A DNA stretch of 64,000 bases, taken from positions 1 through 64,000 of the forward strand of contig JBEKVI010000019.1 of NCBI GenBank assembly GCA_049514215.1, in the 5' to 3' direction. The notes beneath the pieces are model-generated. The model was given only the letters and a program-made list of their open reading frames with translations, had not been told where the DNA came from and made no database searches. Of the stretch, positions 8,182-15,375 are shown in pieces. The position numbers and the translations under genes are program-made. The DNA is from BOG-994 sp049514215. GTDB taxonomy: Bacteria; Pseudomonadota; Gammaproteobacteria; Burkholderiales; Burkholderiaceae_D. Each line of letters starts with the position of its first letter. Position 1 is the first letter of the stretch.

Positions 8182-9198
8182 ATGATTTCGCATCTTTTCA
8201 GAAGCTTCTGCGGTCTTGCAGTTTGCCTTGTACTGGCGCATTCGACGGCGGCAGCCGAGATCACCCTTCTGAACGTGTCCTACGACCCAACGCGCGAGTT
8301 TTATCGCGAGTTTGACAAGTCGTTCTCCCAATATTGGAAAGAAAAGACCGGAGACTCGGTGCGTGTGAATACCTCGCACGGGGGATCTGGCAAGCAAGCC
8401 CGCTCGGTCATCGATGGATTAGAGGCCGACGTAGTCACCCTCGCTTTGGCCTACGACATCGATGCGATCGCGCAGCAGGCCAAGCTCCTGCCCGCCGATT
8501 GGCAGGCGCGCCTGCCCGACCACAGCACACCCTATACGTCGACGATCGTCTTGCTAGTCCGTCACGGCAATCCCAAGGGCATTCACGACTGGGAAGACGT
8601 AGCCCGGCCCGGGGTGTCGGTCATCGTCGCCAATCCCAAGACCTCCGGCGGCGCCCGCTGGGCCTACCTTGCTGCCTATGGCTACGCCCTGAAGAAGAAT
8701 CGCGGTGACGACCAGCACGCCCGCGAATTTATCGCGCGGGTCTACAAGAATGTCCCGGTGCTGGATTCCGGAGCGCGTGGCGCGACCGTGACATTTGCCG
8801 AGCGCGGCGTGGGCGACGTGCTCCTGGCTTGGGAGAACGAAGCCTATCTGGCGCAGGCCGAATTCGGGGCGGACAAATTCGAAATAGTCACTCCCTCAGT
8901 CAGTATTCTCGCCGAGCCGCCGGTCAGTCTCGTGGATAAGGTGGTCGATAAGCGCGGCACCCGTACCGTCGCGCAGGCCTATCTACAGTACCTCTACAGT
9001 GACGCAGGACAGGAGATTGCAGCCAAGAATTACTATCGGCCGCGCGCGAAAGCGGTCGCCGAGAAATACGCGAAGAACTTCCCCGCGATGTCGCTTTTTA
9101 CCGTGGACGATACCTTCGGCGGATGGCAGAAGGCCCAGCAGACCCATTTTGTTGATGGTGGGGTCTTCGATCAGGTCTACCAACCTGGGGCACGATGA
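8182..9198 (+). CDS. sbp: Periplasmic sulfate-binding protein
   Basis: This 338-residue solute-binding protein delivers sulfate to CysTWA. A signal peptide (LAVCLVLAHSTAAA) precedes mature EITLLNVSYDPTREFY. The sulfate-binding elements of the Sbp family are all present: NTSHGGSGKQARS, VVTLALAYDIDAIA, TPYTSTIVLLVRHGN, NPKTSGGARWAYLAA, LDSGARGATVTF and GDVLLAWENEA. The Trp in AWENEA corresponds to the sulfate-contacting tryptophan of the E. coli/Salmonella protein. It overlaps the next binding protein by 4 bases (ATGA), so both are made from one message and probably serve one permease. Confidence 0.93.
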   Translation: MISHLFRSFCGLAVCLVLAHSTAAAEITLLNVSYDPTREFYREFDKSFSQYWKEKTGDSVRVNTSHGGSGKQARSVIDGLEADVVTLALAYDIDAIAQQAKLLPADWQARLPDHSTPYTSTIVLLVRHGNPKGIHDWEDVARPGVSVIVANPKTSGGARWAYLAAYGYALKKNRGDDQHAREFIARVYKNVPVLDSGARGATVTFAERGVGDVLLAWENEAYLAQAEFGADKFEIVTPSVSILAEPPVSLVDKVVDKRGTRTVAQAYLQYLYSDAGQEIAAKNYYRPRAKAVAEKYAKNFPAMSLFTVDDTFGGWQKAQQTHFVDGGVFDQVYQPGAR

Positions 9199-10223
9199 TG
9201 CGCGCGCGCATTTCTGCGGACGTCCTACGCCTTCTTCGAAGGGCGATTCTCGCCTTGGTGCTGCTCCCCGTGGCGGCCCACGCCGAGACGACGCTGCTAA
9301 ATGCGTCCTACGACGTGGCGCGCGAGTTCTACAAGGACTACAACCCCCTCTTCGAGGCTTACTGGGAAAAGAAGACCGGACAGACGGTGCGCGTGAATCA
9401 ATCCCACGACGGATCGAGTAAACAGGCGCGCGCAGTCATTGATGGATTGCCAGCCGACGTCGTCACCATGAACCAGGGGATCGATCTCGAGGCGCTGGCC
9501 GATCGCGGCATGGTCGCGCGCGACTGGAGCCAACGCTTCGCCGATGGCGCAGCACCGACCTATTCCACAATGCTCCTGCTCGTGCGCCAAGGCAACCCCA
9601 AGGCCATCAAGGATTGGGATGATCTCGCCAAGCCCGGAGTGCAGGTCATCATCGTCAATCCCAAGACCAGCGGCAATGGTCGCTATAGCTATCTGGCGAT
9701 GTGGGGCTACGCAAAAAAACACGGTGCCAGTGACGTCCAGGCGGGCGCGTTCGTGAGTTCGATTCTGAAGAACGTGCCGGTGCTTGAAACGGGAGGACGC
9801 GCCGCGACGACCACGTTCCTGCAGCGGGGCATCGGGGACGTCCTTGTGACCTTCGAGAGCGAAGTCATCCAGGTCGATCGCGAGTTCGGTCATGGCAAGG
9901 TGGACGTGGTCTATCCCACCATGAGCATTCGGGCGGACAATCCGGTCGCGGTCGTCGAGCCGGTGGTTCTAAAAAAGCACGACGGCGAACTGGCCCAGGG
10001 CTACCTTCAATATCTCTATTCCGAGCCCGCCCAGGAACTGGCAGCCCGCCATTATCTCCGGGTGCGCTCGGCTGAGGTGATGCATCGCTACGCCGCAACC
10101 TTTCATCCTGTCACCCTTTTTTCGGTCGAAGAAGTGTTCGGCAGCTGGAGGCAGGCCCAGAAAAACCACTTCGACGACGGCGCTCAGTTTGATCGCCTCA
10201 TCAGTGCCGCGGGCCGGGGTTAG
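9195..10223 (+). CDS. cysP: Periplasmic thiosulfate/sulfate-binding protein, CysP-like
   Basis: This second 342-residue binding protein has a signal peptide (LALVLLPVAAHA) and mature start ETTLLNASYDVAREFY. It follows the CysP rather than the Sbp pattern at diagnostic sites: NQSHDGSSKQAR, DVVTMNQGIDLEAL, TYSTMLLLVRQGNPK, PKTSGNGRYSYLAMWG, ETGGRAATTTFLQRG and VTFESEV (Phe where Sbp has Trp). E. coli CysP binds thiosulfate as well as sulfate, so the pair sbp-cysP probably widens the uptake range. ATG ATG at 9195/9198 leaves a one-codon uncertainty in the start. cysT begins 3 bases after its stop. Confidence 0.85.
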   Translation: MMRARISADVLRLLRRAILALVLLPVAAHAETTLLNASYDVAREFYKDYNPLFEAYWEKKTGQTVRVNQSHDGSSKQARAVIDGLPADVVTMNQGIDLEALADRGMVARDWSQRFADGAAPTYSTMLLLVRQGNPKAIKDWDDLAKPGVQVIIVNPKTSGNGRYSYLAMWGYAKKHGASDVQAGAFVSSILKNVPVLETGGRAATTTFLQRGIGDVLVTFESEVIQVDREFGHGKVDVVYPTMSIRADNPVAVVEPVVLKKHDGELAQGYLQYLYSEPAQELAARHYLRVRSAEVMHRYAATFHPVTLFSVEEVFGSWRQAQKNHFDDGAQFDRLISAAGRG

Positions 10224-10226
10224 ATC

Positions 10227-11072
10227 ATGGTGACGCTCAAGCGACCCAGTGTTCTGCCCGGTTTCGGACTGGCCATGGGCAGTGCGTTGCTCTATCTCGC
10301 GCTGATTGTCTTGATTCCGCTCTCGGCGACCTTTCTGAAGACGGCAACGCTCTCATGGCACGCGTTCTTCGCGGCGGTGACCGCGCCCCGGGTCATGGCG
10401 TCCTACCGCTTGTCGTTCGGTGCGTCCTTTCTCGCTGCGCTCGTCAACGCGGTGTTTGGCCTGTTGATCGCCTGGGTCCTCGTTCGCTATCGCTTTCCTG
10501 GTCGCAAGGCGATCGACGCCATCGTCGATCTTCCCTTTGCGCTACCGACGGCGGTGGCCGGCATCGCCCTGACTGCGGTCTATTCGGAAAACGGCTGGCT
10601 AGGTGCACCCCTGGCGCATCTGGGCGTGAAGGTAGCCTTTACGCCACTCGGGGTTCTGGTCGCTCTGATCTTCATCGGGTTACCGTTCGTGGTGCGCACC
10701 GTCGAGCCGGTCTTAGACGACCTCGAGCACGAACTCGAAGAGGTGGCTCATTGTCTGGGCGCAACCCCCTGGCAGACCTTCTACCGGGTCATCTTGCCCA
10801 CCGTCATGCCGGCTCTTCTGACTGGATTCACCCTGGCCTTTGCTCGTGCCGTGGGCGAGTATGGATCGGTCGTATTCATTGCCGGAAACATGCCTTTCGT
10901 CTCGGAGATCACGCCCCTTGTGATCATCACCAAGCTCGAGCAATACGACTACGCGGGCGCGACCGCTGTGGCGGTTGTCATGCTTGGGCTGTCGTTTGTA
11001 CTTTTGCTGCTGATTAATCTACTGCAGGGCTGGATGAGACGACGCAATGCGCAAGAAAGGAGCGTCATGTGA
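10227..11072 (+). CDS. cysT: Sulfate/thiosulfate ABC transporter permease CysT (CysU)
   Basis: The 281-residue inner-membrane protein has about six hydrophobic segments, the first being LAMGSALLYLALIVLIPLSA. The cytoplasmic coupling loop typical of binding-protein-dependent permeases is seen as LEEVAHCLGATPWQTFYRVILP near residue 172. It forms the channel with CysW. It lies 3 bases after cysP and overlaps cysW by 4 bases. Confidence 0.93.
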   Translation: MVTLKRPSVLPGFGLAMGSALLYLALIVLIPLSATFLKTATLSWHAFFAAVTAPRVMASYRLSFGASFLAALVNAVFGLLIAWVLVRYRFPGRKAIDAIVDLPFALPTAVAGIALTAVYSENGWLGAPLAHLGVKVAFTPLGVLVALIFIGLPFVVRTVEPVLDDLEHELEEVAHCLGATPWQTFYRVILPTVMPALLTGFTLAFARAVGEYGSVVFIAGNMPFVSEITPLVIITKLEQYDYAGATAVAVVMLGLSFVLLLLINLLQGWMRRRNAQERSVM

Positions 11073-11971
11073 GCGCGATCCTGCCGCCCCGTCCCGTGTC
11101 TGCGCCCTCCCTGGATAAGTCCATGGCGGACGTGCCGGTTCGCCTGTCGCCCGCGACGCTTCGACGCTGGCAGATCGGGCCCATTCTTCTGGCGATCGTG
11201 GCCGTTGGCTATCTTGGTCTCGTACTGCTCGTCCCTCTGGCTGCCGTGTTCGTGGAGGCCTTGCGCAAGGGCTGGGCGTATTACTTCGATGCGATCGGCG
11301 AGTCCGACGCGCGCGCTGCAATCGAGCTCACCTTTCTGGCCGCAGGCATCGCGGTCCCGCTAAACCTGGTCTTTGGCGTTGCGGCTGCCTGGGCCGTGGC
11401 CAAATTCGATTTTCGCGGCAAGGCCCTGTTCATCACGTTCATCGACCTTCCTTTTTCGGTCTCGCCCATCATTGCGGGCTTGATCTACGTATTGGTGTTC
11501 GGGCTACAAGGATGGTTCGGCCCATGGCTGCAGGCGCACGATCTGAAAGTCGTGTTCGCCGTCCCGGGGATTGTGCTGGCCACGATCTTTGTGACGTTTC
11601 CTTTCGTCGCGCGCGAATTGATTCCCCTCATGCAGGCCCAAGGACGCGAGGAAGAAGAAGCCGCCGTGGTTCTGGGAGCCAATGGCTGGCAGATCTTCTG
11701 GCGCGTGACGCTACCCAACATCAAGTGGGGACTCCTCTATGGGGTCATCCTTTGCAATGCCCGCGCCATGGGCGAGTTCGGGGCGGTGTCGGTCGTCTCA
11801 GGGCACATTCGCGGTGTGACCAATACGCTACCCCTGCACGTCGAAATTCTCTACAACGAATATAACTCGGCCGCCGCGTTTGCGTGCGCGTCGCTTCTCG
11901 CATTACTTGCGCTGGTGACTCTCATCATCAAGAGTTTGGTCGAGGCCCGATTTCTAAAGGAACACCGATGA
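11069..11971 (+). CDS. cysW: Sulfate/thiosulfate ABC transporter permease CysW
   Basis: The 300-residue permease has a somewhat long, polar N-terminal tail (about 35 residues) before the first membrane segment PILLAIVAVGYLGLVLLVPL. The EAA loop reads EEEEAAVVLGANGWQIFWRVTLP and GEFGAVSVVSGHIRG is a conserved CysW stretch. It pairs with CysT in the sulfate importer. Both ends overlap neighbours by 4 bases, so the transporter genes are translationally coupled. Confidence 0.93.
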   Translation: MSAILPPRPVSAPSLDKSMADVPVRLSPATLRRWQIGPILLAIVAVGYLGLVLLVPLAAVFVEALRKGWAYYFDAIGESDARAAIELTFLAAGIAVPLNLVFGVAAAWAVAKFDFRGKALFITFIDLPFSVSPIIAGLIYVLVFGLQGWFGPWLQAHDLKVVFAVPGIVLATIFVTFPFVARELIPLMQAQGREEEEAAVVLGANGWQIFWRVTLPNIKWGLLYGVILCNARAMGEFGAVSVVSGHIRGVTNTLPLHVEILYNEYNSAAAFACASLLALLALVTLIIKSLVEARFLKEHR

Positions 11972-13041
11972 GCATCCAGGTCGAAAATGTGTCCAAGCGC
12001 TTTGGCGATTTTGTCGCGCTCGACAACGTCTCGCTCACCATCGAGCCAGGCGAACTGGTGGCGCTTCTGGGCCCCTCAGGGTCGGGGAAGACCACGCTTT
12101 TGCGGGTTGTCGCTGGCCTGGAGCCGCCGGATTCGGGGCGCATTTATCTGGATTCAGAAGATGCCACGCACAAGCACGTTCAGGAACGGGCGGTCGGGTT
12201 CGTGTTTCAGCACTACGCATTGTTCCGGCATTTAAGCGTGTTCGAAAATGTGGCCTTTGGTCTTCGGGTCAAGCGGCGCCGTGAGCGGCCAAGCGAAGCC
12301 GAGATTGCGGAAAAAGTACACCGCCTATTAGGGCTCGTCCAACTCGATTGGCTCAGCGACCGTTATCCCCATCAGTTGTCCGGCGGACAGCGCCAGCGCA
12401 TTGCTTTGGCCCGCGCGCTCGCCATTGAGCCCTCCGTCTTGCTTCTCGACGAGCCTTTCGGTGCGCTCGATGCCAAAGTCCGCAAGGACTTGCGCCGCTG
12501 GCTGCGCCGGCTCCACGACGAAATTCACCTCACGAGTGTCTTTGTGACCCACGATCAGGAAGAGGCTCTTGAGGTCGCCGATCGCATCGTGGTGTTCAAT
12601 CATGGCCGAATCGAGCAAATCGGAGCCCCGGACGAAGTCTACGACCATCCGCAAACGCCCTTTGTCTACGGTTTTCTGGGACACGCGAATCGTTTTCCCG
12701 CGATGATTGAAGGCACGCGCGCAACGGTCGGTCAATCGCTCATCGCCACCCCTGAATTTTCCTCCGCTGAAAAAAGTGGTGGGATCGCCTACGTGCGGCC
12801 GCATGACCTCGAGATCGTCGCCAGTGCCGCCGAGGCGGCGGTTAGCGCAACGCTCACGCATGCCATCAAGATCGGACCGTCGGTAAGGCTGGAATTGCTG
12901 CGTGGCGACACCAGCGAGACGATTGAGGTCGAACTCACGCGCGAACGCTACACAGAAATCGGTCCCAAGATAGGGCAGATGCTGCACCTCGCCTTGCGAC
13001 GCGCGAAAGTCTTTGCCGTAACCGGGGCGAGCGAATTGTAA
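11968..13041 (+). CDS. cysA: Sulfate/thiosulfate ABC transporter ATP-binding protein
   Basis: The 357-residue ATPase energises CysTW. It has Walker A GPSGSGKTT near residue 35, the signature LSGGQRQR near 134, Walker B LLLDEPFG and switch His in FVTHDQEEA. The C-terminal region contains a TOBE-like regulatory segment (GIAYVRPHDLEIV onward). The start at 11968 (MSIQVENVSKRFGDF) gives the standard N-terminus and an ATGA overlap with cysW, although the frame is open upstream. It is the last gene of the sulfate import operon; rhodanese follows after 50 bases. Confidence 0.95.
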   Translation: MSIQVENVSKRFGDFVALDNVSLTIEPGELVALLGPSGSGKTTLLRVVAGLEPPDSGRIYLDSEDATHKHVQERAVGFVFQHYALFRHLSVFENVAFGLRVKRRRERPSEAEIAEKVHRLLGLVQLDWLSDRYPHQLSGGQRQRIALARALAIEPSVLLLDEPFGALDAKVRKDLRRWLRRLHDEIHLTSVFVTHDQEEALEVADRIVVFNHGRIEQIGAPDEVYDHPQTPFVYGFLGHANRFPAMIEGTRATVGQSLIATPEFSSAEKSGGIAYVRPHDLEIVASAAEAAVSATLTHAIKIGPSVRLELLRGDTSETIEVELTRERYTEIGPKIGQMLHLALRRAKVFAVTGASEL

Positions 13042-13091
13042 CGAACTATGATGGTTCGAGTGAACCCTTAATTCGCCCGAAAGGAGGCCCA

Positions 13092-13553
13092 GTGAGCCAG
13101 CCCGATTCCACAGTCCGCTCCATTCTTGAGCGCGCCCACGAGCGTGCGCAGGCGGCAAATCTTCCTTACCGGGGTGCCGTCACGCCCGCGGAAGCCCACA
13201 CTCTCCAGGCGCACGGAGCGGCCAGGATTGTCGATGTGCGTACGCGCTTTGAGGCGGAGTACGTCGGCCGTATTCCGGACACGCCGCTCATCGAGTGGCG
13301 CATCATGGGGGCCCCAGCGCCCAATCCCGACTTTCTGGGAGAACTGGAAAAGCTCGGCGACAAAGGCGGCAATTATCTGTTTTTGTGTCGCAGCGGAGTA
13401 CGTTCGCACGCTGCTGCGATTGCCGCAACGCAGGCTGGATACACGGGCGCCTTCAATATTCTAGAAGGGTTCGAAGGCGATTTGGACGAAAAGCATCAGC
13501 GCGGTACCAAAGCAGGCTGGCGCCACGCCGGTTTGCCTTGGATCCAGAGTTGA
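13092..13553 (+). CDS. Rhodanese-like sulfurtransferase
   Basis: This 153-residue protein has one rhodanese domain. The active-site loop is LFLCRSGVRSHAAA near residue 98, with the catalytic Cys in CRSGVRS, and IVDVRTRFEAEYVG is the conserved N-terminal motif. Translation starts with GTG at 13092, supported by the strong site AAGGAGG at 13081-13087. No signal peptide is seen, so it should be cytosolic. Its place behind a transporter that may carry thiosulfate, the classical rhodanese donor, suggests a role in thiosulfate use or sulfane sulfur transfer; this is inference. Confidence 0.85.
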   Translation: MSQPDSTVRSILERAHERAQAANLPYRGAVTPAEAHTLQAHGAARIVDVRTRFEAEYVGRIPDTPLIEWRIMGAPAPNPDFLGELEKLGDKGGNYLFLCRSGVRSHAAAIAATQAGYTGAFNILEGFEGDLDEKHQRGTKAGWRHAGLPWIQS

Positions 13554-13595
13554 ACGAGGGCGACTAGCCCATTTCGAAACCGAAAGGAGCTTCAC

Positions 13596-14237
13596 ATGGC
13601 ACTACGTCTTGGCGACATGGCACCGGATTTCACGCAGCAGTCCACCGCGGGCGAAATCAAATTTCACAACTGGCTGGGCGACTCATGGGGGGTGCTGTTT
13701 TCGCATCCCAAGGATTTCACGCCGGTTTGCACCACTGAACTGGGTGCCACGGCAAAACTCGCGGAGCAGTTCAAGCGCCGCAACGTGAAAGTCTTGGCCG
13801 TCTCGGTCGATCCTTTGGAGTCGCACGAGCGATGGGTGGGCGACATCAATGAAACACAGCATACGACGGTCAATTTCCCGATTCTCGCCGATCCTGACCG
13901 CAAGGTATCGGACCTCTACGACATGATCCACCCCAACGCGAACGACACCCTGACGGTGCGCTCGGTCTTTTTCATCGATCCCAAGAAAAAGGTGCGCGCC
14001 ACCATCACCTATCCGGCAAGCACGGGACGCAACTTTGACGAGCTCTTGCGCGTCATCGATTCTCTGCAGCTGACGGACAACTACAGCGTCGCCACACCCG
14101 TGAACTGGAAGTATGGGGAAGACGTCATCATCGTCCCGGCCCTGCAGGATCCCGAGGTCCTCAAACAGAAGTTTCCAAAGGGGTATACTGCCGTCAAACC
14201 CTATCTGCGGATCACGCCGCAACCCGATCTAAAATGA
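13596..14237 (+). CDS. 1-Cys peroxiredoxin (Prx6 type)
   Basis: The 213-residue enzyme reduces peroxides. It has the Prx6 layout: LGDMAPDFTQQST at the start, the peroxidatic Cys in FTPVCTTELG near residue 45, and YPASTGRNFDELLRVIDSLQL followed by the long C-terminal domain. PVCTTE contains the only cysteine of the protein, so it is a true 1-Cys form that needs an external thiol reductant. AAAGGAG lies 8 bases before the ATG. The stop overlaps dsbB by 4 bases. Its position next to sulfur genes and dsbB suggests a thiol/redox function set. Confidence 0.92.
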   Translation: MALRLGDMAPDFTQQSTAGEIKFHNWLGDSWGVLFSHPKDFTPVCTTELGATAKLAEQFKRRNVKVLAVSVDPLESHERWVGDINETQHTTVNFPILADPDRKVSDLYDMIHPNANDTLTVRSVFFIDPKKKVRATITYPASTGRNFDELLRVIDSLQLTDNYSVATPVNWKYGEDVIIVPALQDPEVLKQKFPKGYTAVKPYLRITPQPDLK

Positions 14238-14752
14238 ACTTTGCAGGAATGAGTTCGAGAAAGCTCGCCCTGGCGGGCTTTCTTGTTTGTGCCGGTCTGA
14301 TTGCCTTCGCGCTGTATCTTCAGTACGAGGTCAACCTGGAGCCGTGCCCACTTTGCATGCTCCAACGTCTGTGTTTCACGGCCCTAGGTCTCGTGTTTCT
14401 GATCGCGTTCTTGCATGGTCCCGGCAGGAAAGGGGTGCGCATCTATGGGGCACTCGCGTTTCTCATCGCGGCTACGGGGATCGGTCTGGCCACGCGCCAT
14501 GTCTGGCTCCAGTGGTTTCCACCGCTGTCGTCGTCCTGTACGGCCGACTTGTTCTTTCAGCTGCGACGCTTTCCGTTCCTGTCGGTCATCGAAAAGGCGT
14601 TGCGGGCGACAGGGGACTGCGCCAAGGTCGACTGGCGCTTCCTCTACCTGTCAATCGCTGAATGGTCCTGGGTTTGGTTCGTGCTGCTGACCATCTTCAT
14701 CGTAGGTTTCTATGCGCGCGCCGTCCCAAGGCGACTCTCCATGTGGCGCTAA
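14234..14752 (+). CDS. dsbB: Disulfide bond formation protein DsbB
   Basis: The 172-residue inner-membrane protein reoxidises DsbA with quinone. It has four hydrophobic segments, the first redox pair in LEPCPLCMLQR near residue 37, and the second pair in the large periplasmic loop (SSSCTADLFF near 97 and RATGDCAKVDW near 122). LQR after CPLC is conserved in DsbB. It overlaps the peroxiredoxin gene by 4 bases. Confidence 0.93.
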   Translation: MNFAGMSSRKLALAGFLVCAGLIAFALYLQYEVNLEPCPLCMLQRLCFTALGLVFLIAFLHGPGRKGVRIYGALAFLIAATGIGLATRHVWLQWFPPLSSSCTADLFFQLRRFPFLSVIEKALRATGDCAKVDWRFLYLSIAEWSWVWFVLLTIFIVGFYARAVPRRLSMWR

Positions 14753-14761
14753 GCGGTTCAT

Positions 14762-14779
14762 TGCCCCGTACGCGGGGCA
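14762..14779 (+). promoter_or_regulatory. Hairpin in the greB leader (TGCCCCG-TACG-CGGGGCA)
   Basis: Perfect 7-base arms surround a 4-base loop between dsbB and greB. It ends 16 bases before the greB ATG. There is no T-run behind it, so it is more likely a leader structure that affects mRNA stability or greB translation than an intrinsic terminator. Confidence 0.4.
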
Positions 14780-14795
14780 CGAAGATGCGGCAACT

Positions 14796-15353
14796 ATGAA
14801 CAAAGCATTTGTGAAGGAATCGGAAGATGGGGATGAGGACGATGATCCCACGCCCGTGCTCCAACCTGCGGGCGTCAAGAACTACATCACGCCCCAAGGC
14901 TATCAGCGCCTAAGAGACGAATTGCTCGGGCTCATCGACGTCGAGCGGCCGGAAGTGGTGCGCACCGTGTCCTGGGCGGCCTCCAACGGCGATCGCTCCG
15001 AGAACGGCGACTATATCTATGGAAAGCGACGACTGCGGGAAATCGACCGGCGCATTCGTTTTCTGACACAACGTCTGGAGATTGCGCAGGTAGTTGACCC
15101 CACGCTTCAGGAAAACATCGATCAGGTTTTCTTTGGCGCCACCGTCGCCTACGCCAATGCAGATGGTTCCGTCCACAAGTTGACCATCGTCGGCAGTGAC
15201 GAGGCCGAACCGCTCGCGGGCAAGGTCAGCTGGGTCTCGCCCATCGCAAGGGCTCTCCTGAAGGCCCGCGAAGGCGAAAGCGTCACCTTGAACACTCCTA
15301 ACGGAAGCGAAGAAATTCAAGTTCTGGAGATCAGCTATCCCCATGCCGAGTGA
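14796..15353 (+). CDS. greB: Transcription elongation factor GreB
   Basis: This 185-residue Gre factor stimulates transcript cleavage by backtracked RNA polymerase. The coiled-coil N-terminal domain starts at YITPQGYQRLRDELLGL and contains WAASNGDRSENGDYIYGKRRLREIDRRIRFL. The pair DRSENGDY is the usual tip motif of GreB with acidic residues for metal binding. The C-terminal FKBP-like domain carries KVSWVSPIARALL. The start at 14796 (MNKAFVKES) is preferred; an upstream in-frame ATG at 14712 would overlap dsbB by 41 bases and swallow the hairpin. The acidic run EDGDEDDD makes it slightly longer than E. coli GreB. Confidence 0.9.
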   Translation: MNKAFVKESEDGDEDDDPTPVLQPAGVKNYITPQGYQRLRDELLGLIDVERPEVVRTVSWAASNGDRSENGDYIYGKRRLREIDRRIRFLTQRLEIAQVVDPTLQENIDQVFFGATVAYANADGSVHKLTIVGSDEAEPLAGKVSWVSPIARALLKAREGESVTLNTPNGSEEIQVLEISYPHAE

Positions 15354-15375
15354 GCCTCGCACGGGGTGCAGTGTC

